Below are positions 53,801-59,410 of a stretch of DNA of 64,000 bases, one piece after another. The notes beneath the pieces are model-generated. The model did not search any database and was not told where the DNA came from. It worked only from the letters and a program-made list of their open reading frames with translations. Location: assembly GCA_964017155.1 (NCBI GenBank), contig OZ024861.1, forward strand, positions 682,001 through 746,000, read 5' to 3'. The position numbers were made by a program, and so were the translations under genes. Positions within the stretch are counted from its first letter, which is position 1, and every line of letters begins with the position of its first letter. The DNA comes from Oasisia sp. SBJ-2009. Lineage: Eukaryota; Annelida; Polychaeta; Sabellida; Siboglinidae.

Positions 53801-56800
53801 TTGTGTTGACAAGGAACATAAGGGAAGGATGGAGGTAGGTGGTGACTTGTGTTGACAGGGGACAGAAGGGAAGGGTGGAGGTAGGGGGTGACTTGTGTTG
53901 ACAAGGAACAGAAGGGAAGGATGGAGGTAGGTGGTGACTTGTGTTGACAGGGGACAGAAGGGAAGGGTGGAGGTAGGGGGTGACTTGTGTTGACAAGGAA
54001 CAGAAGGGAAGGATGGAGGTAGGTGGTGACTTGTGTTGACAGGGGACAGAAGGGAAGGGTGGAGGTAGGGGGTGACTTGTGTTGACAAGGAACAGAAGGG
54101 AAGGGTGGAGGTAGGGGGTGACTTGTGTTGACAAGGAACAGAAGGGAAAGGTGGAGGTAGGTGGTGACTTGTGTTGACAAGGAACAGAAGGGAAAGGTGG
54201 AGGTAGGTGGTGACTTGTGTTGACAAGGAACAGAAGGGAAGGGTGGGGGTAGGTGGTGACTTGTGTTGACAAGGAACAGAAGGGAAAGGTGGAGGTAGGT
54301 GGTGACTTGTGTTGACAGGCAACAGAAGGGAAGGGTGGAGGTAGGTGGTGACTTGTGTTGACAGGGGACAGAAGGGAAGGGTGGAGGTAGGTGGTGACTT
54401 GTGTTGACAGGCAACAGAAGGGAAGGGTGGAGGTAGGTGGTGACTTGTGTTGACAGGCAACAGAAGGGAAGGGTGGAGGTAGGGGGTGACTTGTGTTGAC
54501 AGGGGACAGAAGGGAAGGGTGGAGGTAGGTGGTGACTTGTGTTGACAGGCAACAGAAGGGAAGGGTGGAGGTAGGTGGTGACTTGTGTTGACAAGGAACA
54601 GAAGGGAAGGGTGGAGGTAGGTGGTGACTTGTGTTGACAGGCAACAGAAGGGAAGGGTGGAGGTAGGTGGTGACTTGTGTTGACAGGGGACAGAAGGGAA
54701 GGATGGAGGTAGGTGGTGACTTGTGTTGACAGGGAACAGAAGGGAAGGATGGAGGTAGGTGGTGACTTGTGTTGACAGGGGACAGAAGGGAAGGATGGAG
54801 GTAGGTGGTGACTTGTGTTGACAGGCAACAGAAGGGAAGGGTGGAGGTAGGGGGTGACTTGTGTTGACAGGGGACAGAAGGGAAGGGTGGAGGTAGGTGG
54901 TGACTTGTGTTGACAGGCAACAGAAGGGAAGGGTGGAGGTAGGTGGTGACTTGTGTTGACAAGGAACAGAAGGGAAGGGTGGAGGTAGGTGGTGACTTGT
55001 GTTGACAGGCAACAGAAGGGAAGGGTGGAGGTAGGTGGTGACTTGTGTTGACAGGGAACAGAAGGGAAGGATGGAGGTAGGTGGTGACTTGTGTTGACAG
55101 GCAACAGAAGGGAAGGGTGGAGGTAGGGGGTGACTTGTGTTGACAGGGGACAGAAGGGAAGGGTGGAGGTAGGTGGTGACTTGTGTTGACAGGGGACAGA
55201 AGGGAAGGGTGGAGGTAGGTGGTGACTTGTGTTGACAGGGGACAGAAGGGAAGGGTGGAGGTAGGTGGTGACTTGTGTTGACAGGGGACAGAAGGGAAGG
55301 GTGGAGGTAGGTGGTGACTTGTGTTGACAGGGGACAGAAGGGAAGGGTGGAGGTAGGTGGTGACTTGTGTTGACAGGGGACAGAAGGGAAGGGTGGAGGT
55401 AGGTGGTGACTTGTGTTGACAGGGGACAGAAGGGAAGGGTGGAGGTAGGTGGTGACTTGTGTTGACAGGGGACAGAAGGGAAGGGTGGAGGTAGGTGGTG
55501 ACTTGTGTTGACAGGGGACAGAAGGGAAGGGTGGAGGTAGGTGGTGACTTGTGTTGACAGGGGACAGAAGGGAAGGGTGGAGGTAGGTGGTGACTTGTGT
55601 TGACAGGGGACAGAAGGGAAGGGTGGAGGTAGGTGGTGACTTGTGTTGACAGGGGACAGAAGGGAAGGGTGGAGGTAGGTGGTGACTTGTGTTGACAGGG
55701 AACAGAAGGGAAGGGTGGAGGTAGGTGGTGACTTGTGTTGACAGGGGACAGAAGGGAAGGGTGGAGGTAGGGGGTGACTTGGGTTGACAGGGCAACAGAA
55801 GGGAAGGGTGGAGGTAGGTGGTGACTTGTGTTGACAGGGGACAGAAGGGAAGGCTGGAGGTAGGTGGTGACTTGGGTTGACAGGGCAACAGAAGGGAAGG
55901 GTGGAGGTAGGTGGTGACTTGTGTTGACAGGGGACAGAAGGGAAGGCTGGAGGTAGGTGGTGACTTGGGTTGACAGGGCAACAGAAGGGAAGGGTGGAGG
56001 TAGGTGGTGACTTGTGTTGACATGAGAACAGAAGGGAAGGGTGGAGGTAGGTGGTGACTTGTGTTGACAGGGGACAGAAGGGAAGGGTGGAGGTAGGTGG
56101 TGACTTGTGTTGACAAGGAACAGAAGGGAAGGGTGGAGGTAGGTGGTGACTTGTGTTGACAGGGGACAGAAGGGAAGGGTGGAGGTAGGTGGTGACTTGT
56201 GTTGACAGGGAACAGAAGGGAAGGGTGGAGGTAGGTGGTGACTTGTGTTGACAGGGAACAGAAGGGAAGGGTGGAGGTAGGTGGTGACTTGTGTTGACAC
56301 ACTGATGTAGTGAAGCTGTACAAATACAGCATCCCACTGATTTACTACGCATTATATCACTCCACACAATACTACTACTAATAATACTAACTTCACTGGT
56401 TGACTTTTTGAAGAACACTTTTGAGAGATTATTATCACCAAGTTAACTCAACTTTCTTGCACCCCCTTTTCATTGGTTTATGTTCTACATAGTAAATGAA
56501 AAATCCAGCCTTTCCTAAAACTCTGTCTCACCTTCAATGTGACGAGTGAACTTGTTCTCCAGTAGGGGGCATGAATTGGCGTTTTGCTTTGGCCGAAACG
56601 TGTTGCAGTTGTTCATGTTTCCTGCCCACTTTGACCTACTCTATGTGAATCGCAGTGTGCATACACATTATAGCTTACTCATTTTGAAGCCTAGAAACAA
56701 TACCGAGTCATTGTGACATGTCTGTGACAGATGAATTGAGTGTAATGGTTTGGTTTGATTGGTACATGTTGTTGTTGTAGAGTCATTGGTACATGTTGTT

Positions 56801-57588
56801 GTAGAGTCATTGTGACAGATGAATGGAGTGTAATGGTTTGGTTTGATTGGTACATGTTGTTGTAGAGTCATTGGTACATATTGTTGTAGAGTCATTGTAA
56901 CATGTCTGTGACAGATGAATGGAGTGTAATGGTTTGGTTTGATCGGTACATGTTGTTGTTGTAGAGTCATTGGTACGTGTTGTTGTAGAGTCATTGTGAC
57001 ATGCCTGTGACAGATGAATGGAGTGTAATGGTTTGTTTGATTGGTACATGTTGTTGTTATAGTCATTGGTACATGTTGTTGTAGAGTCATTGTGACATGT
57101 CTGTGACAGATGAATGGAGTGTAATGGTTTGTTTGATTGGTACATGTTGTTGTTATAGAGTCATTGGTACATGTTGTTGTTGTAGAGTCATTGGTACATG
57201 TTGTAGAGTCATTGTGACATGTCTGTGGACAGGTGAATGGAGTGTAATGGTTTGTTTGTTTGATTGGTACATGTTGTTGTAGAGTCATTGTGACATGTCT
57301 GTGGACAGGTGAATGGAGTGTAATGGTTTGGTTTGATTGGTACATGTTGTTGTAGAGTCATTGGTACATGTTGTTGTTGTAGTCATTGGTACATGTTGTT
57401 GCAGAGTCATTGTGACATGTTGTTGTAGAGTCATTGGTATAAGTTGTTGTTGTAGAGTCATTGGTACATGTTGTTGTAGTCATTGGTACATGTTGTTGTT
57501 GTAGTCATTGGTATATGTTGTTGTTGTAGAGTCACCAGCCCCCAGCATCAAGCTAGACCACTGCAGCTGTACAACCTTCACAGACTGA
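26613..57588 (+). CDS. SMCR8: SMCR8, guanine nucleotide exchange protein-like (longin/DENN), 22 coding exons
   Basis: The encoded protein is the partner of C9orf72 and WDR41 in a cytosolic, lysosome-associated complex with GAP activity toward small GTPases that regulates autophagy. Joining 26613-26816, 27093-27181, 27836-27905, 28460-28542, 29176-29306, 33734-33915, 36648-36810, 37179-37246, 37437-37553, 38567-38631, 39460-39523, 40615-40745, 41276-41343, 41747-41893, 42832-42994, 44644-44773, 45284-45340, 47818-47894, 50621-50707, 51417-51513, 51888-51948 and 57539-57588 gives 2304 nt with consistent phases and one terminal TGA. The longin part covers about residues 45-250. The loop QARGFVRPFCMSY holds R133, which aligns with the catalytic arginine finger of human SMCR8 (R147). 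The DENN part starts near residue 530 with LLTGRTLVIVG, then SILDWENKSLW and IVQYFVEIFEQ. At 767 residues it is shorter than human SMCR8 (937), mainly in the central linker. One intron has a GC donor. I am sure of the family; the exact central exons are less certain. Confidence 0.92.
27093..27181 (+). CDS. SMCR8: SMCR8 exon 2
   Basis: It encodes residues 69-98, ITIPRDAGREFDLNDFAVRI and then MSIDYQTSP, the next conserved block of the longin domain (FDLNYFSLRIMSVDYQ in human). Acceptor TTCAG/ATC, donor CAG/GTATCC, phase 2. Confidence 0.92.
27405..27485 (+). mobile_element. SINE 3' tail fragment in intron 2
   Basis: TTTGAGCATATTTGGATATT followed by GCGCTTTATAAATAATAAAT and an ATTA-type tail resembles the 3' end of tRNA-derived SINEs and is similar to the end of the copy at 62565-62868. 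The rest of intron 2 (27182-27835) is AT-rich with nothing else recognised. Confidence 0.5.
27836..27905 (+). CDS. SMCR8: SMCR8 exon 3
   Basis: It encodes residues 98-121 (QVFSMAEDHHVVICEGRHGL, HAC). Acceptor TTTTGCAG, donor TGT/GTGAGT, phase 0. It bridges the two well-conserved longin blocks in exons 2 and 4. Confidence 0.88.
28003..28224 (+). repeat. 32- to 44-bp minisatellite in intron 3
   Basis: Six to seven units of AGGACAGTCAGGTCAATGAA plus ATTGTTTTATAG. The last two units carry TTGTTTTCTAG and are longer. The unit matches, in inverted orientation, the right arm of the fold-back element that follows at 28223-28382. Confidence 0.85.
28223..28382. mobile_element. Fold-back / MITE-like element in intron 3
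   Basis: The left end GTACTGTAGTATGGTCGAGT is matched by the right end ACTAGACCATACTACAGTGT as an imperfect terminal inverted repeat of about 22 bp over 160 bp. The right subterminal part (28320-28370) is the reverse complement of the minisatellite unit to the left. There is no coding capacity and no clear target-site duplication. Confidence 0.6.
28460..28542 (+). CDS. SMCR8: SMCR8 exon 4, arginine-finger exon
   Basis: It encodes residues 122-149, VHHFTLHDSQARGFVRPFCM then SYVTADQ. This is the most conserved stretch of the protein. The Arg in ARGF (residue 133) corresponds to human R147, the residue reported as the GAP arginine finger. Acceptor TTTTAG/G, donor CAGAG/GTAGTT, phase 2. Confidence 0.95.
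28543..29175. other. SMCR8 intron 4 with hAT-like and short tandem repeats
   Basis: About 28690-28836 contains repeated GTATTTGAAATA and AAATACTTT motifs and ends in GTATTTGACCCCACATCTG, which resembles the ends of non-autonomous hAT elements. At 28866-28920 an 18-bp unit (GGGAGCTCTATAACAT) occurs about three times. No exon was seen. Confidence 0.45.
29176..29306 (+). CDS. SMCR8: SMCR8 exon 5
   Basis: It encodes residues 149-193, KLMSFYDEMTKEFTRVSHCF through MTHYLSDLLYTK, matching the helix after the arginine-finger loop. Acceptor TTGACAG/C, donor AAAG/GTACCTG, phase 1. The last 28 exonic bases equal the unit of the minisatellite that fills most of the next intron, so the real donor is the first of about 115 copies. 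Confidence 0.92.
29279..32634 (+). repeat. 29-bp minisatellite spanning the exon 5 donor, ~115 copies
   Basis: The unit reads GTACCTGTCTGACC, then TRCTCTACACTARAG. Its first copy is the 3' end of exon 5, encoding YLSDLLYTK, and the exon 5 donor is the GT of the next unit. Hence each unit recreates an exon end and a 5' splice site. Main variants are GCTC/ACTC, AAAG/AGAG and GACC/AACC. A multi-unit higher-order pattern with TCTGCACTAAAG recurs in the right half. Read in the exon frame, the array meets TGA in its third register. Confidence 0.97.
32635..33733 (+). other. Rest of SMCR8 intron 5
   Basis: AT-rich unique intron. No exon, RNA or mobile element was recognised. A 98-codon minus-strand open frame at 33167-33463 has no recognisable similarity. 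Confidence 0.6.
33734..33915 (+). CDS. SMCR8: SMCR8 exon 6
   Basis: It encodes residues 193-253 (DRLREWQTAKDEQKEG ... LNHLLEEVRRVLDSTSNLL). It is charged, helical and partly coiled-coil-like. Acceptor TGCTGCAG, donor CTG/GTGAGT, phase 0. Confidence 0.85.
34124..35932 (+). repeat. Pyrimidine-rich 12/14-bp minisatellite in intron 6
   Basis: Units CTCTCTGTCACCTT, CTCTCTGTCCCCTT and a shorter CTCTGTCACCTT alternate over 1.8 kb. The first 250 bp form a longer unit with CATCTCTCTGTCCCC. The + strand is almost all pyrimidine. Long open frames across it reflect the low complexity only. Confidence 0.95.
35933..36350 (+). other. Unique part of SMCR8 intron 6
   Basis: Intronic sequence between two tandem arrays. 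No exon or element was recognised. Confidence 0.55.
36351..36635 (+). repeat. ~22-bp minisatellite just before exon 7
   Basis: The unit AAACTTGCTCTAAGCTTGCC plus CT is repeated about 12 times and ends some 12 bp before the polypyrimidine and AG of exon 7. Every unit has two CTAAR motifs, each resembling a branch-point sequence. Confidence 0.9.
36648..36810 (+). CDS. SMCR8: SMCR8 exon 7
   Basis: It encodes residues 254-307 (NDPQMEQRFKELEEKC, then a Ser/Pro-rich stretch and RPLRGTRRR). The first half is a short coiled-coil candidate. Acceptor CGCTCACAG, donor GTT/GTGAGT, phase 1. A second AG 12 bases in (before ATGGAG) would keep the frame. Confidence 0.82.
37179..37246 (+). CDS. SMCR8: SMCR8 exon 8
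   Basis: It encodes residues 308-330 (GSFSDMDQSCCQDWPPQART, YQ). Acceptor GTCCACCAG, donor CAA/GTAAGT, phase 0. The alternative frame also lacks stops, but only this one keeps the phase with exon 7 and joins exon 9 as YQPHLV, collinear with human YTPKLI. Confidence 0.8.
37437..37553 (+). CDS. SMCR8: SMCR8 exon 9
   Basis: It encodes residues 331-369: PHLVHPNPTRRFDRSLRTLH and then ELCQWGAKEGLNRLRCAYK. It matches the conserved block FDKKLKTLEELC of human SMCR8. The acceptor is TTTATATCAG at 37436; the more obvious CCACCAG at 37465 would break the frame with exon 8. Donor AAG/GTAACT, phase 0. Confidence 0.85.
37554..38284 (+). other. SMCR8 intron 9, unique part
   Basis: It contains the inverted copy of the dispersed repeat of 25455-25555 at about 37681-37725. 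Otherwise it is AT-rich with no exon recognised. Confidence 0.5.
38285..38420 (+). repeat. ~36-bp degenerate minisatellite, intron 9
   Basis: About four diverged copies of ATTTTGTACAAATATAATC followed by TCTGTTGTGAC. Confidence 0.7.
38567..38631 (+). CDS. SMCR8: SMCR8 exon 10
   Basis: It encodes residues 370-391 (PSAALLSIGRNVVINFLTGL, G). The pattern ALL, four to five residues, then NFL fits human ALLKQQHITNFL. The acceptor is TTCACCAGAG/CC; an AG two bases earlier gives another open frame but breaks the phase downstream. Donor AT/GTAAGT, phase 2. Confidence 0.75.
38697..39418 (+). repeat. CA-rich microsatellite, intron 10
   Basis: ACACACC repeats (7-8 bp) with ACTCACC, AGCACAC and GAACAC variants extend over 720 bp and end about 40 bp before exon 11. 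Open frames across it are low-complexity artefacts. Confidence 0.95.
39460..39523 (+). CDS. SMCR8: SMCR8 exon 11
   Basis: It encodes residues 391-412 (FHSECLCDDSQAAGTARRWL, S), part of the variable linker. Acceptor ATTTCACAG, donor TCT/GTAAGT, phase 0. The assignment rests on splice sites and phase, not on similarity. The donor is the first of eight tandem copies (61-bp unit). Confidence 0.65.
39521..40018 (+). repeat. 61-bp minisatellite starting at the exon 11 donor, ~8 copies
   Basis: The unit starts CTGTAAGTGTCACATCTTTT and ends ACCTTATGTGTAC. The first CT is the end of exon 11, and GTAAGT at 39524 is its donor. GTAAGT or GTATGT recurs every 61 bp (39585, 39646, 39707, 39768, 39829, then slightly shifted). 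Confidence 0.93.
40030..40200 (+). mobile_element. Diverged SINE copy, intron 11
   Basis: TACCTGGCTATAGACAGTGG followed by TGCTTCTGAGAGGAGTA and GAACAGGACTGTCGAGTA matches the body of the SINE copies at 41350-41565 and 62565-62868. Only the body and tail are present, with no tRNA-like head. Confidence 0.55.
40201..40614 (+). other. SMCR8 intron 11, remaining part
   Basis: AT-rich intron sequence; nothing recognised. Confidence 0.5.
40615..40745 (+). CDS. SMCR8: SMCR8 exon 12
   Basis: It encodes residues 413-456 (EETLARLQSAAIFPSS ... HLSPVFLLGDSVIEQ), a linker region. Acceptor CCATCACAG, donor AACA/GTGAGA, phase 2. SPVFLLGDSVIEQ loosely resembles the motif before the acidic linker of human SMCR8. 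Confidence 0.72.
40746..41275 (+). other. SMCR8 intron 12
   Basis: Unique AT-rich intron. Nothing recognised beyond ordinary splice signals. Confidence 0.5.
41276..41343 (+). CDS. SMCR8: SMCR8 exon 13
   Basis: It encodes residues 456-478 (DSWSLSPLNPATSALDTGNT, SD), a Ser/Thr/Pro-rich linker. Acceptor TGTCACAG, donor GATG/GTAAGT, phase 1. Confidence 0.75.
41350..41565 (+). mobile_element. SINE copy (body and tail), intron 13
   Basis: TCTACATTGCTCCAGTTCAC, CAGCTGTGTAAATGA, GGCTATAGACAGTGG, ATCAATTGCAGC, GTCCCAGAGAAGT and AACAGGTCTGCCAGGGAGTA follow in the same order as in the reverse complement of 62565-62790. It begins seven bases after the exon 13 donor. Confidence 0.7.
41747..41893 (+). 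CDS. SMCR8: SMCR8 exon 14
   Basis: It encodes residues 479-527 (PGEDTLDKNPVDRQV ... SSAQHVDKFSSSSPG), a low-complexity, probably disordered linker before the DENN part. Acceptor GTTGGTAG, donor CCAG/GTGTGT, phase 1. Confidence 0.77.
41937..42312 (+). repeat. 18-bp minisatellite, intron 14
   Basis: About 20 copies of TACTAGGGCATGGGATGR starting some 45 bp after the exon 14 donor. It does not contain the donor. Confidence 0.95.
42313..42831 (+). other. SMCR8 intron 14, unique part
   Basis: AT-rich; nothing recognised apart from the exon 15 acceptor. Confidence 0.5.
42832..42994 (+). CDS. SMCR8: SMCR8 exon 15, start of DENN part
   Basis: It encodes residues 528-582 (RGVLEFVQLHSFSVHVMFTL, LTGRTLVIVG, LLNTLRLFVPGHH), matching human LKFIRQYPFAHPAIYSLLSG and the GRTLVVLG strand. 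Acceptor CTGTTGCAG, donor ACAG/GTCGGG, phase 2. Confidence 0.93.
43184..43436 (+). repeat. 48-bp minisatellite with CRE motifs, intron 15
   Basis: Five copies of GGTGACGTCAGTACCCAGCT, then CTTGTGTCCCTTGTCTCAGG and TCTCAGCT. The perfect octamer TGACGTCA is present at 43238, 43334 and 43382; two copies have TGATGTCA instead. Confidence 0.93.
43667..44226 (+). repeat. 33-bp minisatellite with internal palindrome, intron 15
   Basis: About 17 copies of GTGACAGTGTCTGTTGGTG followed by YGTCATGACACACA. The core GTGTCATGACAC is a perfect 12-bp palindrome in many units. Confidence 0.95.
44227..44643 (+). other. SMCR8 intron 15, right part
   Basis: AT-rich; nothing recognised. Confidence 0.5.
44644..44773 (+). 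CDS. SMCR8: SMCR8 exon 16
   Basis: It encodes residues 582-625 (GQYVVTPWLTRPLHLTDLST, FKLVALGHPDKRTLEQLVPS), matching human PVKHWASSPLHIMDFQKWKL. Acceptor CTATTCCAG, donor AAG/GTCAGT, phase 0. Confidence 0.92.
44774..45283 (+). other. SMCR8 intron 16
   Basis: AT-rich; nothing recognised. Confidence 0.5.
45284..45340 (+). CDS. SMCR8: SMCR8 exon 17
   Basis: It encodes residues 626-644, RYVSILDWENKSLWSPPYH, against human RYTSILDLDNKTLRCPLYR. Acceptor TTTTTCAG, donor CAT/GTAAGT, phase 0. The 36-bp minisatellite that follows repeats the last 11 exonic bases and the donor. The frame stays open through the array to 46129. Confidence 0.93.
45329..46470 (+). repeat. 36-bp minisatellite spanning the exon 17 donor
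   Basis: The unit reads CCCCATATCATGTAAGTCAT, then GTCAGTCTACATGAGT. The first copy uses the last 11 bases of exon 17 and its donor. About 22 copies to 46129 are nearly identical and stop-free in the exon frame, encoding repeats of VSHVSLHESPYH. After that, diverged copies with TGATTCCC continue to about 46470. Confidence 0.97.
46600..47566 (+). repeat. 23/24-bp minisatellite, intron 17
   Basis: About 40 copies of AGGCCAGACAGGGTGTCACA followed by GTG, with a variant GGGCCAGAC one base longer. Toward the right GTCAGG and GGACC variants appear. The unit contains no splice site of a neighbouring exon. Confidence 0.95.
47818..47894 (+). CDS. SMCR8: SMCR8 exon 18
   Basis: It encodes residues 645-670 (GGILTDIYNKRKVYRDEKAY, IAYMH). 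Acceptor ATTTCAG, donor CGG/GTAAGA, phase 2. It aligns with the human stretch GTLVPRLADHRTQIKRGS to YYLHV. Confidence 0.9.
47895..48214 (+). other. Start of SMCR8 intron 18
   Basis: AT-rich; nothing recognised. Confidence 0.5.
48215..49906 (+). repeat. 25-bp minisatellite, intron 18
   Basis: About 68 copies of AAGATACCAAGTCCAGTGTC followed by TCCCC, with AGTCCCGTG, AGTCCTGTG and other variants. A longer superunit is visible (compare 49007-49080 with 49180-49255 and 49450-49530). The many open frames on both strands come from the repeat. Confidence 0.96.
50028..50631 (+). repeat. 41-bp minisatellite spanning the exon 19 acceptor, ~14 copies
   Basis: The unit reads TTCCTAGGGTCTTGTTTGAA, then CTGTCCTGTTGTGTCCTCTTG. 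It contains the polypyrimidine tract, the AG and the first bases of exon 19 (GGTCTTGTT). The last copy is the real acceptor at 50620. Confidence 0.95.
50621..50707 (+). CDS. SMCR8: SMCR8 exon 19, GC donor
   Basis: It encodes residues 670-699 (VLLELAMKAFVYFHSVSSQV, LTPQTHGH), matching human MLTQLCSKAFLYTFCHHLHL. The acceptor CTTGTTCCTAG is the last of a tandem series of about 14 copies upstream. The donor is CACAG/GCAAGT, a GC donor; phase 2 fits exon 20. Confidence 0.9.
50708..51416 (+). other. SMCR8 intron 19 (GC-AG)
   Basis: It starts GCAAGT and ends TTTCTTTCAG. It is otherwise unique, with no repeat array and no exon recognised. Confidence 0.75.
51417..51513 (+). CDS. SMCR8: SMCR8 exon 20
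   Basis: It encodes residues 699-731 (PQNARSRAHYKRVTTEVLSK, LKLNSQDGQIVQ), matching human LKLTLGLVNEDVRVVQ. Acceptor TTTCTTTCAG, donor CAG/GTAGGC, phase 0. Confidence 0.9.
51514..51887 (+). other. SMCR8 intron 20
   Basis: Unique AT-rich intron; nothing recognised. Confidence 0.5.
51888..51948 (+). CDS. SMCR8: SMCR8 exon 21
   Basis: It encodes residues 732-752 (YFVEIFEQQQLDMRTEGKGG), continuing VQYFVEIFEQ against human VQYLAELLKLHYM. Acceptor GTTGTTGTAG, donor GGAG/GTAGGT, phase 1. Its last bases and donor are the seed of the 46-bp minisatellite that fills most of the next intron. Confidence 0.9.
51926..56299 (+). repeat. 46-bp minisatellite spanning the exon 21 donor, ~95 copies
   Basis: The unit reads AACAGAAGGGAAGGGTGGAG, then GTAGGTGGTGACTTGTGTTG and ACAGGG. 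The first copy is the end of exon 21 (RTEGKGG) with its donor GTAGGT at 51949. Variants (GGGGACAG, GGCAACAG, AAGGAACA, ATGAGAACA) are grouped in blocks, showing local amplification. The minus-strand frames of more than 1300 codons across the array are artefacts. Confidence 0.97.
56300..56734 (+). other. Unique part of SMCR8 intron 21
   Basis: Nothing recognised. Confidence 0.5.
56735..57537 (+). repeat. Compound minisatellite before exon 22
   Basis: Units of TTGGTACATGTTGTTGTTGT plus AGAGTCA alternate with a longer piece carrying GACAGATGAATGGAGTGTAA and TGGTTTGGTTTGA. The array reaches the acceptor of exon 22, and its repeated GTTGTTGTAG is itself acceptor-like. Confidence 0.9.
57539..57588 (+). 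CDS. SMCR8: SMCR8 exon 22 (terminal) with stop TGA
   Basis: It encodes residues 752-767, APSIKLDHCSCTTFTD, then TGA at 57586-57588. The human C-terminus PMLRFDYVPSFLYKI is of comparable length and pattern (basic-hydrophobic-Asp-aromatic), but similarity is weak. Acceptor GAGTCACCAG, and the phase fits exon 21. Other AGs in the repeat before it could be used instead. Confidence 0.7.
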
Positions 57589-58171
57589 CAGCTGCTGTTG
57601 AGTGACACCTGTCAATCACCCCAGGCAGTTAGACAGTCAATCAGTTTTGTGAGTTTTAGATCTACATTTAAATGTACATCACACTTGCAAAAAGATGGAA
57701 AATACCAGCTGTAAAAGGATATTTCTGACTTGGCTGTATTTGCTGTATACATGTACATGCAAGTAACCTGGTTACCTCGAGTTAATAATGAAAATATCAG
57801 TGATTATAATGGATATTTTTAACATGTATTTTATATTTATTTTTAATCAAATTAAAATTACACATGGAAAACACAAATTATGGAAATCTTACCTTTCAGT
57901 GAAAATGCGTTAGAAAAATATTTGGTGTAGATTTAGATTTACTGTCAACTTGTTCACTTTTGTAACAAACACAAAGCTCAAAATTACTCATACCCAACCA
58001 ACCTATTTATTCAATCTGATGGATTTTTATGCCATTATGGTGTTAATGCCAAGTTATTAAAAAAATCTACTTTCAAGGGTTTCCGTTTTCAGCAATAGCG
58101 TGGGAGGTTTATACAAAAGTTGTACTTACACCAGAAAGTTCTAGAAGTAAGTAAATTAATTGTTGCATTGT

Positions 58172-58177
58172 AATAAA
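58172..58177 (+). terminator. Poly(A) signal AATAAA (SMCR8, proximal)
   Basis: A canonical hexamer about 585 bp after the SMCR8 stop codon. Its use is not shown. Confidence 0.4.
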
Positions 58178-58361
58178 ACATAGATGTCATTTTCAAGTGT
58201 CGTATTGTTGGTTAAGATTGTTTATTGGGTTGAAAACAGATGTCAAGCTGAATATTTACTGTTCTTTGTCCCAGTACAATTCGCCACTCCATAAGTTAGG
58301 CAGATTTGTATCCTGTGTTTAGGGTAGGAATCACCTACTGATGACAAATTTCATACAGGGC

Positions 58362-58367
58362 AATAAA
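58362..58367 (+). terminator. Poly(A) signal AATAAA (SMCR8, distal)
   Basis: A canonical hexamer about 775 bp after the SMCR8 stop, in the context CAATAAAG. It faces the CTPS signal at 58400-58405. Confidence 0.4.
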
Positions 58368-58399
58368 GAATGAACACATTCACAACTATGTAAAAATAA

Positions 58400-58405
58400 T
58401 TTATT
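58400..58405 (-). terminator. Poly(A) signal AATAAA (CTPS)
   Basis: The + strand reads TTTATT, which is AATAAA on the CTPS strand, about 2 kb after the CTPS stop. If it is used, the CTPS 3' UTR includes the whole duplicated block. Confidence 0.35.
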
Positions 58406-58984
58406 ACAAATGCAACTTAAAGGCTGACTGGCATTCCTAGTAAACACAGAGGGTCACAACATCTTCCTGCTTGTCAACATAAAACACGGCGAATCGAAAA
58501 AGTACTTTTCACTTCCTATAAATCCTATAAAACATGTAAAATTTTGCAACAATAATACTGTGCACTGCGTCGATAAACTGTAATTTCACAACAATCTGAA
58601 TTTCTTACAGTGGAAATCCTTCATTACACAAAGTAGGTAAAATAATACATAAAACTGTCCAAAAACATTACACTTTTGACAACTGAACTGGATGGAATTA
58701 GAGAAGTATTGTCTTCATGCAAATTACATTTTACACAATTTCCATGAAAGTTGCGTAGATTTACTTGCGTAGCTAAAAAAAAATGTGAAGTATTCAGTGG
58801 TACTAAAACAATAACTCGGAAATCTACAACACCCCCTGCTACTTTTCATGGGCAATGTGACAAGCCCAGTGATGTGTGCTACATATCACATCATATCACA
58901 ATACACAGCACCCGAATGGCCTAAACAGTACTCCTGACTATAAGAGCATAACTGATATAACTGCAAAATTTACTGTCAGAAAGT

Positions 58985-59355
58985 GACGCTACAAGAATGT
59001 GACCGGCACTCCTTTATATCATTACGAGAAAGTGACTGACATGCCTGAAAGTCACTAGGTAAGTGACTGACATTCCTGTAAGTCACTAGGTAAGTGACTG
59101 GCATTCCTGTAAGTCACTATAAGAAAATGACTGGCTTTCCTTAAGTCACTATAAGAAAGTGACTGGCTACACTGTAAGTCACTATAAGAAAGTGACTTTT
59201 TCCTGTATGTCACTAAAAGAAAGTGACAGGCATTCCTTAATATCATTAAGAGAAAGTGACTGACATGCCTGAAAGTCACTAGGTAAGTGACTGACATTTC
59301 TGTAAGTCACTATAAGTGACTGACATTCCTGTAAGTCACTATAAGAAAGTGCATT
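58985..59355. repeat. Minisatellite with AGTGACT...AGTCACT units, left copy
   Basis: Units of 26-34 bp, for example AGTGACTGACATTCCTGTAA plus GTCACTATAAGAA. Each unit has AGTGACT and its inverted match AGTCACT about 12 bases apart, so transcripts could form one hairpin per unit. Confidence 0.88.
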
Positions 59356-59410
59356 CCTGAATATCGTTACAAGAAAGTGACGTACAAGCCCTACGATGAC
59401 GTGTCACGCG

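Larger units (their letters stand above)
57589..58390 (+). other. SMCR8: Probable SMCR8 3' UTR with two poly(A) signals
   Basis: The sequence after the stop is AT-rich and non-coding. AATAAA occurs at 58172-58177 and 58362-58367. The second lies about 33 bp before the candidate poly(A) signal of the opposite CTPS gene. Confidence 0.55.

Noticed and set aside
52107..56418. Three minus-strand frames of 1330-1421 codons with TTYLHPSLL repeats.
   Set aside because: Overlapping frames of the 46-bp minisatellite, antisense to the SMCR8 intron; three frames open at once argue for composition, not coding.
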